The position numbers were made by a program, and so were the translations under genes. A DNA stretch of 64,000 bases from Margaritifera margaritifera (lineage: Eukaryota > Mollusca > Bivalvia > Unionida > Margaritiferidae): NCBI GenBank assembly GCA_029931535.1, contig JAQPZY010001695.1, forward strand, positions 5,459,001-5,523,000. Reading direction: 5' to 3'. Position 1 is the stretch's first letter. Each line of letters starts with the position of its first letter. Positions 22,973 to 35,282 of this stretch are shown piece by piece. The notes under the pieces are model-generated. The model saw only the letters and a list, made by a program, of their open reading frames with translations, was not told the DNA's origin and made no database searches.

Positions 22973-23492
22973 GATGGAGACATTTGGATTATCCATTAGA
23001 GTATAATCTGTTCATATAGAGTCAATGTAGTTTGGACTGAAATAGACTAAACAAGGGAAGTAATGTCAGTTTTAATTTATTAATGTTGATGTAGAGTGTG
23101 ATTACTTTGCTGTACGACTTATGGGAAAGTCTAATATTGTAGGTTTGGTTTCCAGGGCTTGAATGTTTCGAACACTGAATTAAGTATTTTGTATGTTTTT
23201 GGACAGAAAAAAGTAATTATTTTTGTGTGTAAAAAAAAAAAAAACACCAGAAAATACAATACTCACTTTCTTGGCATGAAAAAGCTATAATCTATGCAAC
23301 GAGCAATGGCCTCCATTTGTCTCCATGCTCCCTTTGAACTAGACTCTGTTTATAGCTCCACCTTTAAAGTATATATACACTTACTTGGCACTACAAGGGG
23401 ATTAATGTATGCAGTCAGCATGGATTCCTGGCTCTGTTCTTGCTCCCCTGGCGGTAATTACTTGGAAATCACTGAGATCCCCACCCAGGTTA
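22973..23492. other. Unassigned interval
   Basis: Unique AT-rich sequence with a poly-A run near 23230-23244 and no recognised gene. Confidence 0.4.
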
Positions 23493-23835
23493 ACCATGGT
23501 GGCTGAGTGGTTACGGCTTTGGATTTATGACAAGAAAAGTCTGGGTTCAATTCCCACCACCAGATCAGCCCATATCAACTACCGTTTATACTTGCGTATA
23601 AGCCGACACCAACTGCAAACTGCATAGACCCAGCTCTGCCGTCGCATAATGCGCCAGCAGATCTGGGTCTATGCAATTTGTAAGGACTTATCAGTAGAAC
23701 AAACAACATAGACCCTGATCTGCCAGTGCATTATGCATATGGACAGGGTTTATACACGAGTATATACGGTGCCAAATTTCTCAGGATGTGCCTTTTTAAG
23801 GCCATGGGTTTCTTGGCTCTTAGTAATTAAGTCTG
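23493..23835 (+). mobile_element. tRNA-headed SINE split by a MITE
   Basis: A tRNA-Ser/Leu-like head has the A box TGGCTGAGTGG at 23500-23510 and the B box GGTTCAATTCC at 23544-23554. TGGTGG near its 5' end can pair with CCACCA after the B box. After CATATCAAC at 23579 the twin-hairpin MITE interrupts it, and the body seems to resume at CCAAATTTCTCAGGATGTGC (23772). The SINE must therefore be older than the MITE insertion. Confidence 0.6.
23580..23771. mobile_element. Twin-hairpin MITE, copy D (inverse orientation)
   Basis: Left terminus TACCGTTTATACTTGCGTAT; right terminus TATACACGAGTATATACGGT. Here the X hairpin comes first (23619-23680) and Y second, the reverse of copies B, C and F. The Y hairpin has lost its right arm: after CCAGTGCATTATGC the sequence jumps to the right terminus. 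Confidence 0.9.
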
Positions 23836-24959
23836 GAAGTGTTTTAGGAGAAATGCATTTTGTTTTTTTTTTATTTTTATTCAAAGCTACAAATAAATGA
23901 GCATGTGGTATCTGCACAATATAAAATAGTATCCACCAATCACAAGTGGGTGATAGGTCACTTGTCTCGCCAACCGCACTGAACCAGCTGGGCTGTCCCT
24001 AGACCAAATGGCGCCCAAGATGACACGTGTCTTCAGCAAAATAAAAACACAGCAACCCAAAATTCCATACTTTTTCCAGACCTTTAGGACAAAATCTTTA
24101 TTTTCCATACTTTTTCCAGGTCTGGAAAAAGCACTTTTTTTTCCCCATACTTTTTCCAGACTTTCCATGAACCATGGTTATCTGTGTGCATCAGTGATGC
24201 ACCACCAATACCCTGGTTTGGTCAAGTTAAGCCTGCTTTAGTGTAGCAAATTCAATCACATGACTGCAGCATTTTGCTAATTATTGGTGTGAATCTTTTC
24301 AGATGCACAATCAACACCTAGTTTGATTGGGCAAAGCCCAAATTAAATTCTGAGGGTTGTTTTTTCTTCAAAATCCTTAATACAGGAGTCTACCTTAATT
24401 ACCGAGATATTGAGGACTTTGATTTTCCTCTTTATCTTGCTAGTTATTGCTGTACATCTTCGCAGATACACACTCAACACCTGGTGTGATTAGGCACAGC
24501 CCAAATTAAGATACTGAGGTGGACTCAAATATTAAGGACTTTGATTTTCCTCTTCGTCTTGCTGAAGGACGCAATCCAGAAAATGTATTTACAAAATCTC
24601 ATACACTGGTCTTTTCAAAACAATTTTATCCAGAATTTATTTTTTCTACTTAGAGTGTCATCATTTATATTCATATTTTTATATTTTGTCTTCAGCTTAA
24701 ATAAGAGATTATTCAATTTAATCCCTCAAGTATATTATTTTGCTAATGTATATTACTTGTTTTACTGAAATTTATTCATGTATTTTAAAAATATTTTTAT
24801 AAAAAAATATTTTTAAAAAAAGATGTAATTTCTGAATTTGAGAGAACTCTGCATAACCCCAAACTTGTGGTCCTCAATAGTCCTCATTACAGATTACTTC
24901 CCTTGCTTTACTAGGCAAACTGTCATGTACATGATGCTTTCTATAAAGTTTCATCCAAT
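23836..24959. other. Unassigned interval with short internal repeats
   Basis: CCATACTTTTTCCAGACCTT or a near variant occurs three times between 24064 and 24165. Two related segments with CACCTAGTTTGATTGGGCA and CACCTGGTGTGATTAGGCA occur at about 24317 and 24478. No gene was recognised. Confidence 0.5.
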
Positions 24960-25560
24960 TCTATTTAATCTTTTTGTAGAAGTCATCGTTTAAAGGTTTT
25001 TCTATGTTTAATAACAGCAGCCATATCTGATGACAGACTGGCATAATTTGTGAAGATTTAAAAGGTCTTCATGTCAGAAGGATTTTTGTCGAATTTGGCC
25101 AAATTCTGTCAAACGGCTTTTGACAAGTTCTTTAGAGGTTTTTCTATACTTAGTAACAGTGGTCACGTTCGATAGTGGATCAGCTTTATTTGAACAAACT
25201 TCAAAGACCTTCATGCCAGAATGCTTTTTTTAGCAAGTCATCTTTTTGATTTTCTACTTTTAGTAACAGTGGCCATATTTGATGGTAGATCAGTATCATT
25301 TGTATGAAACTAAAAACCATCTGTGCAGGATAATTTCTGTTAAAATTTGGTCATATTCTGTAAAGTGGTTTTGGTGAAGAAGTAATTTAAAGGTTTTTCT
25401 ATTTTTAGTAACAGTGGCCATATTTGATGGCAGATCAGCATCATTTGAACAAATGTGACGGGTCTTCATACCAGCATGCTTTTTGTCAAATTTGATCAAA
25501 TTCTGTTTGGCAGTTTTTAAGAAGTTTCAAATAACAAATGTGAATGAACAATGGACAACA
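24960..25560. repeat. Diverged ~140-bp monomer array, 4 units
   Basis: Four monomers share TTTAAAGGTTTTTCTAT, TTTAGTAACAGTGGCCATAT, TTGATGGCAGATCAGCATCA, TTCATGCCAGAATGCTTTTT and a CAAATTCTGTCAAACGG block. The array ends with GAATGAACAATGGACAACAT and CAATGGGTGAAGGACC. I recall very similar arrays from mollusc genomes; this is recognition from memory, not a search. Confidence 0.75.
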
Positions 25561-26592
25561 TACAATGGGTGAAGGACCATACTATAAATTCAAATGGCCG
25601 TATGGCCAGATAAGCTAAATAACTGCAGCTAAGTAATAGTACTGGCAATCAAGTTTAGCCCAATACAGATCTGATGGCACACTATTTAATAACTAGGATC
25701 TATGCTGGATTACAATTTTAGGTGACTTCCCTCCCCTGCCAGAATTGGGCAAAGTAGTGGATAAATTGCGAGAAACGAGTGTAGAGAGATCAAAATTTAA
25801 AATGTTCAAAGGGGATGCTTAAAACAGATATCTTACTAATCCTTTTATCCAAATAATAGAAATACAAAAGAAATTGTATGAAAATATTTAAAAGTTTCTT
25901 AGTCTGATTCAACAAATTTGTTGCCCGACTTTGTCTTTGCAAAAGATGGTACCCTTGAAAATAGGTTAATATAGAAAATGGGTGATATATCGAGGTACAA
26001 GTCCTCTCTTCATACTTTTACATGGTGAAATATTAAATAAACATCTGGTCCTTCCCTTGCAATCAGTCTACAACCCTCTACGGAGATTTTCATTGGACTG
26101 GGCTACATATGCACATATTTAATTCACTTCAAGCTTAATGTGTGAATTTTCTGCAGGAATCTCACAGATTGAAACGTAATTGCAGACATAAATAATCATT
26201 AAATTGATACAGAAGTTGATCAAAAAGCATAAATATACTAAGTTTAAGCTGTATAACACTGTTCTTTGAACAGGAAAAAGATACAGAGTTGATATTGTAC
26301 TCAGAATAAGTATGCACTCAATGACCAAGTGGGAGGGAAGGTGAAAACACTGACTTGAGAAAAGCAAATTAAAATTTGCTTTCTCTACGCATATGGGTGA
26401 AATGACACACAATCAGGCAATTATTTCACCCAAATTGTGCCAAAGTGTATACACTGATAACATGGGCAAGTCTAATTTCATTTTAAAAAAATGCAAACAG
26501 AAAATCTCAGTCATGAACAACATGCTCTCATTATAAGTTATTATGCACTCTGTAGTAACTTAATCAGTCTGAATGCATCCTAAATTCAATAT
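25561..26592. other. Unassigned interval
   Basis: AT-rich. A short stretch at about 25655-25715 (CAATACAGATCTGATGGCAC and GGATCTATGC) may be a twin-hairpin remnant. The minus frame 26119-26412 shows no recognisable domain. Confidence 0.4.
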
Positions 26593-27815
26593 ACAGTAAA
26601 GATTGTTTATTACGTTCTTGGATATGTTTGTTAGAACATTTGACTTTAATTTCCCCAGCCAAATTCCTAATTACTATGCATTTTAAAGGTTTTGTTATAA
26701 CGTTCTTTTGTTACAATGTTTAATTGGTTATAGTGTTTGATTTGTGTGGATCGCCCGAGAAAATTGGCTAATTATAATGTTTTTATCACCTGACACACCA
26801 AAGCCAGAAAAACAATGGTGGTTGTTTTAATAACAAAGATGTAACAACAGAGTGGTGGGTAACAAAAGCACGATAATCACACGTCATTCATAATCACTAA
26901 ACAACAAAGGCCTAACAAAGATGTGAGGTAATAAAGGCATGATAACCACACCTCATTCATAATCGATACTTTCGAATCACGGGTTGCTGGTTCAATCCAA
27001 TTAAAGCATGGAAATTTTTTTTGTGTTTTGTACTTTTTTTTACTAAATAATTTACAAATATCCTTTAGCTATCGTTCTATACCTGTATGTAGACTAACTG
27101 ATACAGCTTGAAGTAAACCTCTCCCATGTCCATTTTGAATTCCGACTGTTAATGGCTAAAAATTCGCCAGTCAGAAAAAGAAAACAATTGCTCTTTAGAC
27201 ACAAAGCTACAAATAAAAAATATGAAAGTAGAAATCAAAGTACCCACATGCTCTAATCCAAAGATACCACGCAAGCCTTGACAAAAAAAAATGTACTGAC
27301 CACAATCAATATGATTTATCATCCATAGCGTGATGTTTCCACAGACTGTGTTGTAAACTGTTTTGTTAAGACATGGATTAGTGAGCCAACAGATATCATT
27401 GTTTGTGAAATTAATGATCACAAGGAAGCAACAGAGTTATTGAATACAGACGATTTCACATAAAAGTGATTTTTTTATGATTCAGCGGCTGGTATATGTA
27501 CATGTATGTTGACACCTTCATCGGATGGTAAAACTTACTTGTTTATCTTTTTTCTTCTTCATGATAACATGTACTTGTGCAAATATATGTCGTTTGAAAA
27601 TTTTATTACTGTTACATACGAGTTCTGACAGTAATCATACCAGTATAAATTGTTTACTACATGTATGTCCAACGTCGTCGGCAAGGATAAGTTCATAAAC
27701 ATTTTTAAAGGAAAAAAAAAAAAAAAAACGATGAATTTGGACGTAACATTTCTCAGTTATAACATTCTAAAAATCCCAGTCCGCTGTAAAATGTCTTAAA
27801 TAATCTTTACTTTAT
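26593..27815. mobile_element. Possible Tc1/pogo-type element, degenerate
   Basis: The left sequence ACAGTAAAGATTGTTTATTA near 26594 faces TAAATAATCTTTACTTTAT near 27798. Inside, TTATAACGTTC and TTATAACATTC words recur near each end (GTTATAACGTTCTTTTGTTA at 26694, CAGTTATAACATTCT at 27754). The match is imperfect and no transposase was recognised, so the call is tentative. Confidence 0.35.
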
Positions 27816-30270
27816 TGTGTATGGTTAGGATCTATGCCAGCTGACACCATTTTTCTGGGACAGTTCATATTTTATTAATCAACACCTGCCAAATTAGTTC
27901 ACTAACCTAGTAGGTTAAAGTATTACTAGTCCACAAGAGATTTTAGTAGTCCCCAAAAAGCTAGTACCTTGAAATTGTGGTCTGTTCCAGTCAGATACAT
28001 TTCCATCATAGCACAGGAAGCTATGTTCCAGCTTTAACATGGACCTATAATTAAAAATTACCGTGATAAATGCCTTGGGGTTTGGGCATGCATCAGGGTA
28101 AATTTTAGTTCTAGGCCCATTTTAAAGACAAAACAACTGACAACTGACTCATGTGATGAGTCACAATTTGCAAAATGTGGTATCTTGTAAGGGCACACAT
28201 TTGCAATACTCAACAGCCAATCAGATCTTATGTGATCTAGTCATGGCCATCAAGACGAACGACCATTACATTTGTATGCAAAAGTCAAATGTCTTGAAAA
28301 CAAAGAAAACAGTTGTTTATATTCTGCAATGCAATTTGAATTTTTTTTTATTATTACAGTTTCGTGCCATAACTGAATGGACTAGACTGTATTAATTTCT
28401 TTCTTATATTTTGTTTTCTCAACATTTGTTTTAAAAATTTTTATTATTAATAGTCTGACAGACTAGCTGCAAGAAAAATGTGAATAGTCACTGTTACGCA
28501 CCTCATGTAACAGGTGTACGATTTGGTTGGTTATTGTTATCTAGAGGATGATCGACCTCTGTGTTATTGCCCGGATCAAGTAAATAATAAAATAAATATG
28601 AAATTATAGACGTGATAAATAGAGATCTGAGCAGAGATATAGAATAGAATAACACGAGCCCCCGTATGTGAAATATAACAATTTAATCAATTACATAAAA
28701 CAAAATGAAAGTTGTACATGACATTTGAAAGATACGCTTCTTTTAGAAATCAATTACCGAATTTCAACAAAAATGTAATTAGCCAATCTGTTTATATTGA
28801 ATAAACTCAGTGCATCATGGAATCAAGTGAACAATCGAATCAATTGCCCAGCATGCCTGCATAACCTTGTTATTGCAGGTCACTCCGAATTCCTCGTCGC
28901 TGACAGGTCAAGGTTGATGTTCTTCCCTTTTTGCTTCTCTCGTCTATCTTTTATCCAGCCTCTTTTCGGTCATCAAACTTAGTATGGGATGCCTCTTCTC
29001 TCTACCCTCTAAGTAGATACGTATACGTGTATCGATGGATGGGTGGGTAGGTGGAGCTATTTTCCCTTTTAAAATAAACAAGAAGCAACCTAAATATTCT
29101 GTCAGATTTCCTTCTGGGGGGTAGAACATTACCCTACTCTCGTTACGTCAGATATTGTCCAATCGGAATTCAAACAGATACCAAAAGCTAACGGGTCCTA
29201 GTTTCAGTAGATTAATGTACTTCCTACCGGTTATTTCATCTCTAACTCACTCTAACATCAACGAGACATAACAGTTTCAGTTCAGTCTTAATTATACAAA
29301 TGAATCAATGAAATTTACTTCATGGCTTAACAACATTAGTGACAGTGAATACTAACTCAACTCCTTAGCATACATGATTCATATCATTTACAACAAGTAA
29401 ATTCACACAGATTCTCGCAACTCATATCAAATAAAGTAATGCATGAAATTCTTAGAATACATGATTCCTATAACAATCAAGGCGACAAATTCAAACAATT
29501 AATCAAACTCATATAAAAAAAATTGTTGTACGAATTCAGACAAATAAATTCAAACAAATAATTATATTGATATTAACGAATAGCATGAGATTGATGCAAA
29601 TACCTTGTGCTTTCGAGACTCGCTCACTTCTACCGCAGAATCATGTCCCTCAACTTCTAGACACCTGTCCCTTGAACAATTGTTTATACAAGAGAATTTC
29701 GCCTTATTCTGCTCAGAGTCAAGAATCTTCCGGCCTTTCGCAGGAAACTTGGACTGACTAAATTTTGCGGTATGGAATATTTAAAACATGAAATTTCTTC
29801 TGGGTAACACCCCCTTTATTTAGCATAGCCAATCAGGATTAAACATATCTACCACCTTTTATAAATACATGCCCATCGTGGTTAGCATAACCCGCTAGAG
29901 TTTGCGTGCTATTTAAATAACCGATTCTGGAAAATTTCAAAAGATGACAGTACTTCAAGTGGTTTCACAAATAGTCTCTGCATCCTTTCAACTTTGACAG
30001 TTTCAATACCTAGACCCCAAATTCACCTTGCCTTATACATCTGTCCGACCGTTAACCAACAAATGCTTAATTAAGAATCAATTGCACCCCAAACAGGGAC
30101 ATTAAAACCATCGCAGTCTAGTATTTAATATGGTACCTTTCCTCATAAATCTGATTGTTACATGCCACACTGACCACGGCAATAATGCACTCTACGAAAT
30201 ACATCGACAGAAATTTGCACCCTTATAGTCACCCAATATTTTTAGTAGCCATGAGCGACCGGTCTAGCAT
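27816..30270. other. Unassigned interval
   Basis: The segment about 28490-29760 is somewhat different in texture from its surroundings and starts with TGTTACGCACCTCATGTAAC. It may be an unrecognised transposon, but I found no paired terminus. Open frames at 28153-28395, 28797-28982 and 29567-29761 have no recognisable features. Confidence 0.4.
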
Positions 30271-30355
30271 AAATGTCCACCCCTTACAAATGGACTAGCA
30301 TAAATGTCGACCCCATACAAATGGACTAGTATAAATGTCGACCCCTTACAAACAT
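30271..30355. repeat. 30-bp minisatellite, 3 copies
   Basis: Three copies of a unit with CTAGCATAAATGTCGACC and CCTTACAAATGGA. A short twin-hairpin-like remnant (TTATGCCATCAGATCTG) follows at about 30377. Confidence 0.85.
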
Positions 30356-30525
30356 TCACATTTTTTGTAGATCCTATTATGCCATCAGATCTGTGTGTAT
30401 CTATGCAGGTATTTCATATGATTGCTGGACTAAAAAGATACAGAAACATAAAATAGTAGATTGAAAGATGGATGGTCAAACATAAAATCATGATGGTATT
30501 TTATATATGATCCTAATTTTCATGA

Positions 30526-30945
30526 AAACAGTTGTCCCTCACTATATCACTGCCCTTTTCATAATGTTGGAATGGTCATGGATTGCATGAAATTGTTTAA
30601 TGTTTGTTTTTTAGCTCCTGGCTAATGACAACCAACTACAGTTATTTAACATTAGTAAATTAATCATTTTTGTATTCTAAGGCCTAAAAGAAAAATAGCT
30701 TTGTCTCCGGTTTCCAACTGACCAATTTGAGCCTGCTGACCCTAGATATTTTTCCAACCATAAAACAATTATTTAAAAGAATTTTAAAAAAATAAAATTG
30801 AATTACGTATTTTCTGAAATGTTTTGACCAGTATGGGTTTCATTTTGTTTGAAGGTAACAGTATCAGATTAAGATTAACAGTATCAGATTAAGATTAACA
30901 GTATCAGATTAAGAGTCTGACAGCGTTATTGAGAGGTACTTTGCA
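30526..30945. mobile_element. Partial pogo-like MITE relative
   Basis: The left part, CAGTTGTCCCTCACTATATC and then AATGGTCATGGATTGCATG and TTTAGCTCCTGGCTAATGAC, matches the family seen at 2877 and 8370. A weak right end (GACAGCGTTATTGAGAGGTA) lies near 30919. A 20-bp tandem repeat (three copies, 30848-30914) sits just before it. Confidence 0.45.
30848..30914. repeat. 20-bp tandem repeat, 3 copies
   Basis: Three nearly exact copies of a 20-bp unit reading AACAGTATCAGATTAAGATT. Confidence 0.95.
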
Positions 30946-31460
30946 ACACTTGATACTGTAGGTTTCAACTCCAAAATGAGTTACCTGCCCTGAATTACCT
31001 ACCCTGAGAACAGGCAGGAGTCCATATTAACAGCAACCGAACTTTGTTGCAAAGATCAGAGACTATGCTATAGGCTCAAGAAATATAATTTCTCTGCACA
31101 TACTATTGGTTCAAAGCTGGCAATTACTATCAATATACTATTTTTTGCAGGGTATCAATTTTTATGCATTTCAAGCTTGCAAAAAAACACAAAATTTAAA
31201 GATCCAACAAAAATTATTTATATTGAAAAAATAGGGTGTTTTACCCAATGCATGAAATTCAGTACTGATGAAAATGTCATTATGCAAAACTACAAAAATC
31301 TATAACTGCAAAAATCACATAATTCACAGTATGACATTTGTATGCTATTTTTTCAAGACTCACATGCTTCTGAAAACTTCCATTTATCAGAAGCAATGCC
31401 TCTACATACATTTAATATGGGAAAATAGCCCAATAGATGCAAAATGGGGTTTCAGGGAAT

Positions 31461-31690
31461 TACTGTATACAATCACATATCAGCTAGAACTGCATAGACC
31501 CAGATCTGCCTTCGCATAATGCACTGGCAGATCTGGGTCTATGCAGTTTGTAAGGACTAATCATTAGAACAAACATAGACCCTGATCTGCCATAAACATA
31601 GACCCTGATCTGCCATCGCATAATGCACTAGCATATCAGGGTCTATGTTGTTTGCATTTGGACCCTGCTTATACGAAAGTATATATGGTA
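31461..31690. mobile_element. Twin-hairpin MITE, copy E (inverse orientation)
   Basis: Left terminus TACTGTATACAATCACATAT; right terminus TTATACGAAAGTATATATGG then TA. X hairpin (31489-31552) precedes Y (31570-31652). A 23-bp segment of the Y left arm (AAACATAGACCCTGATCTGC) is duplicated in tandem, which lengthens this copy. Confidence 0.9.
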
Positions 31691-32183
31691 ATTAATCAAG
31701 TCTAAAATCTATTATAGATAACTGTTTTAAAATTTTCTTTTACTACGTTATAAAGCAGACTTTTAAGAATGTAATGTAGCCTGCAGTTGCTACAGGTCTT
31801 GTAGAAAAACTATAAAGGGGGAGGGGGCCAGGGATTTTGATGCTCCAGAAAATTGGGGTCTGACAGCAACGTAAATTTGTTTACATATGGCCACTTGCTG
31901 AGGTGTGTATATAGGTTTCCCACAATGTAGAAATAATGAAAATATTTATAATTTAATGCTAGCAAACCTCTGTACTAAAATATTTTGATGATGACGTAAC
32001 TCTTCAGTAGACACATATTGAGACCAACCGCTGTTGATGAGGCTTCAGATTTTGAAGTACAAGTTTCCAACATAAATATGACTCAAAATTAGTCCAGGTT
32101 TGCTCTGACCTTTTCCACCCTGTTTTAGATATCTGGACAGTTATGTTGGAGTGTATGGCAAGGGGTAGTTTTTTAAATAGAGT
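31691..32183. other. Unassigned interval
   Basis: No gene or repeat recognised. Confidence 0.4.
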
Positions 32184-32635
32184 CTAGCAAAATTAAGCTA
32201 CATTGTATCAAACCCTACCTGCCTGATATCGATAAGTAGAATACTTATCTTCTCAGACACAGCAATTAACTTATAATTTGCAACTTTAATAAGCTGACAA
32301 ATGAGCCAATTATCCAGTATTTACAAGCAGTCAACTTTTCCATGCAGCGATGCTTAGTCAAATGATTGATAAATCTTGCATCACAACTTGATTGCAATCT
32401 ACCTTTTCTCCTACATAGGCGATCTACATCACCTGATTGTTTGACCACGCCATCAAGAAAAATGTAGGCTGTGATATTTGGATCATTGCGACAACACAAT
32501 GTAAGAAAAGGTAAAGTACAGTGTCCATTTTGTTAACACTATAAATCTGACTCTGTTATGAATGAGAAGATAACATAATCTGCCTATCAATATCAGGCAG
32601 GTAGGGTTCGATACAATGTCGCTCAATTTTGCTAG
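32184..32635. mobile_element. DNA element with ~65-bp inverted ends
   Basis: CTAGCAAAATTAAGCTACAT and CAAACCCTACCTGCCTGATA (32184-32235) face the inverted counterparts TATCAGGCAGGTAGGGTTCG and CTCAATTTTGCTAG (32590-32635). Arms are about 65 bp with scattered mismatches. The interior (about 320 bp) has a short minus frame (32266-32499) without recognisable motifs. The superfamily is not identified. Confidence 0.75.
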
Positions 32636-32795
32636 TCCATTTCAAGTCACTACCCAGGCTGCTGCCACTGCTTAATTTTGCTAGCCCATTTAAAGTGACT
32701 ACCCAGGCCACTGCAACTGCTTAATTTTGCTAGCCCATTTAAAGTGACTACCCAGGCCACTGCAACTGCTTAATTTTGCTAGTGGGACTAAGAGT
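32626..32795. repeat. 49-bp minisatellite at the element's right end
   Basis: Copies of a 49-bp unit containing TTAATTTTGCTAGCCCATTT, AAAGTGACTACCCAGGCC and ACTGCAACTGC. Each unit repeats the terminal AATTTTGCTAG of the inverted-end element, so the terminus plus adjoining DNA has been amplified about four times. Confidence 0.85.
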
Positions 32796-32809
32796 GACTA
32801 CGTAGTCCG

Positions 32810-34100
32810 CTGCCACATGGTTTTGGCAAATTCAATGCTTTGGATAGGGGATACACACTGACCTCACACCCCAACTGCCCACATATCTCAGGTCAGTGGA
32901 GACTCAGATTTGCCCCAAATCAACGGGAAAATTGTAAGAAACTGACAATATAACTGGTAGGGGCTTGCGCCCAAAAGCCCTCCCACTCTCCCTAAGTTCG
33001 TGGTTGACTTCTAAGTGAGGAAGATTGCGTTACTCGCGTGTATGCCAACACACAACATAATGGTGCCTTCACCACGTGTTAAACTAATGAAATATAATCT
33101 TTGAAAATTACTGAAAAACCACCAATTAATCAAATGTAGTTTTTACATACTGCATGTTATTAAGTCTCAGCCTTAAAGTTATTGGTAGCAAACAATAAAG
33201 ATCACTGCCACTCAACTTATATATGCAGATTGAGATACACATGTGACTTGACATTTGGCGGTAAAATCGCCATGCGGTGCAGCTGTATACCACAACTGCG
33301 TATTACAACGGCTGCTTCATTAATGCTTCCGCCTCGTTGATTACAAATTTTTCTCAGATCCATCGATCAAATTATGCACGTCCAATTTCAATAAAATACA
33401 TACAGCTTTTGTGTTTTACCATTAATTGATATGTGTAAACACTCCTCTTAATCAGCATCCAATGTCAAGGTTAAACCGGTGCTATAGTAAACTTGTATTC
33501 TTTAATTTCAATTCGTAGAATCATCATAATTTTGATTACATTCATATTGGATTTTAATTTCTAAACTTAGAAGTGTTTATTTAGGGTCTAATTCATTATT
33601 AGTTACTTTAATTGCCTGTACAGTTTCTAGATTGCAGGAGCGTTTTGCTGCATTGATCACCTGAGGAAAAAAAAACTTGGGTTTCTGATGAATAAGTCCA
33701 GTTCGAAAAAATTAATGCGATACATAGACAGATAAATTTCTGTAAATTTCAATATTAGATCTCAAGAGACAACATAAATAACCACTTCTACTTAATGGCA
33801 TTTTTTTCTTACATTTAATTTATGTTGTTTTGTTTTTTACTAATATACTATGTATTCATATTATGACTGAGACTAAAATTACACGCCGTTCTTGATTTCG
33901 TTTCCGTGTAGCCACGAGGGGGTACTCGTGTTTCGCTCAAAACTTCACTTATCGTTCCTGCACATTGCTACCAGTACGTCGGCGTTTGTATGTCACCTTG
34001 CCTTTACAAAGACATATCTTTTTAAAAGTTGTATTTCACAACTGTCAGTTTCCTGGATGCATGTTGTTTGCAGAAATGATTGAAAAACTATCAAATTGCT
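32810..34100. other. Unassigned interval
   Basis: No recognised gene. Frames at 33892-34171 are in DNA antisense to, and beyond the end of, the LINE fragment on the right and match nothing I know. Confidence 0.45.
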
Positions 34101-34885
34101 TCATGATGTTAAAACAGACAATATACTCACGCAATTTACAAAGAACACTAGTGGGTGAGACTGGACGGTAATTAGAGCAGACACTTTACAGAGAATACCG
34201 GTGAGTGAGACTGGAAGGTAATTAGAACAGACAATATACTCAGGCACTTTACAAAGAACACTGGTGAGTGAGACTGGGCAGTAGTTACTGGCCATTGCGC
34301 GTTTACCTTTTTGAACAGTTGACATATATATTTGCCAAAGACCAATCATTTGGGATTTTGCAAATGTCAAAAGATTGTTGAAAAGGGTGTGTCAGCACTG
34401 GTGCTAATTCTAAAGACAGTTCCTTAATTATTTTTTTATGTATATCATCAGGACAACAAGCTATTAAAGGGTTTAAACCATGCAGCAACTTTTGAACTCC
34501 AAAACATGTTACTACTAAATTATTAATTATTGGTACTTTGGGAAATAAACATGGTGAAGCTACGTTACTGGAGTGAGTAAAGACACTCCAGAGTTTGGTG
34601 TTCAGTGTTTCAGCTTTCTCTGCATCTGTTTCTGTTAATTTGGTACCTGTCTTAAGTGGAGGAATGCGCTGAAAATCAATCTTTTTTTCCTTCTGTCTGT
34701 TGATGTATTTCCAGAATGGTTTCGAATCTGAAGTCAGGTTCTCGCTCATGTTGTTAACATAGTTTTTATATGAATTTTTAACTTTTATTTTTAATTTCCG
34801 CCTTATTTGTTTCCATTTTGTTTTTAATCTTTCACTGCCGGCACTTTTGCTCTGACATGAGTTTTGTTTCTTATACGAGCTAATA
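34101..34885 (-). pseudogene. Non-LTR retrotransposon reverse transcriptase fragment
   Basis: On the minus strand a frame open from about 34885 encodes a basic linker (about 34750-34885: many Lys/Arg, ending NSYKNYVNNMSE). It continues with KPFWKYINRQKEKKIDFQRI, KAETLNTKLWSVFT and PDDIHKKIIKELSLELAPVL, then ICKIPNDWSLANI. This order is that of the pre-RT and early finger region of Jockey/CR1-like LINE reverse transcriptases. The usual GPDGI is PDDI here. Near 34310-34330 the phase changes and YCPVSLTSVLCKVPEYIV follows, the conserved NYRPISLTS region. That region is then repeated (34129-34290). The catalytic palm with its YxDD box is missing. It is a truncated, inactive fragment. Confidence 0.85.
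34129..34290. repeat. Tandem triplication of an RT motif segment
   Basis: Three copies of about 60 bp, each with CACTTTACAAAGAACACTGG and TGAGTGAGACTGG then a GGTAATTAGAACAGAC block. On the minus strand each copy codes for the conserved PVSLT region of the reverse transcriptase. The repeat arose inside the LINE fragment. Confidence 0.85.
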
Positions 34886-35109
34886 TTCTAAGTTAGTTTG
34901 TACCGCTTTCCTCCATTTTGAAGAAACATTTATTTCAACCAAAGTAGATACAAAATATTTATGATGTTCCAGTTTTGTTCAAAATCCCTTTTGTTTTCAA
35001 CACCGTTGAAATATTGGATTTTAGCAAAGTCACTAGTTTCTGATCACATTGCATCAAAATCTCCTTTGCTAAAAAATCAAATTTTCGACGATTGGGGGGG
35101 TGATACTTG

Positions 35110-35282
35110 CAGTGGCGGCGCGACGGGGGGGGGGGATAACTGCCCCTGGGCGGTGGGCGAAGGGGGGGGGGGGCGCCGTCGGAGCTTTTTTTAAATAACT
35201 GTAACTGTAGATGGAGTTTGGGGGGGGGTGGAGGTTGGCAACTGACAAAAACTGTTCTATGGGCAAAGTAGGGGCGCCACTA
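35110..35282. mobile_element. hAT-like MITE, probable
   Basis: Left end CAGTGGCGGCGCGACGGGGG and right end GGGGCGCCACTA are inverted partners with a changed last base. The interior has G runs and a CCCCTGGGCGG module shared with the element at 35555. No 8-bp duplication is visible at the borders, so the call is less certain than for that element. Confidence 0.55.

Noticed and set aside
26955..27005. tRNA-like B box (GGTTGCTGGTTCAATCC)
   Set aside because: No A box or stems at proper spacing.
28490..29760. LTR or other element starting TGTTACGCACC
   Set aside because: No paired terminus, primer-binding site or coding trace was found.
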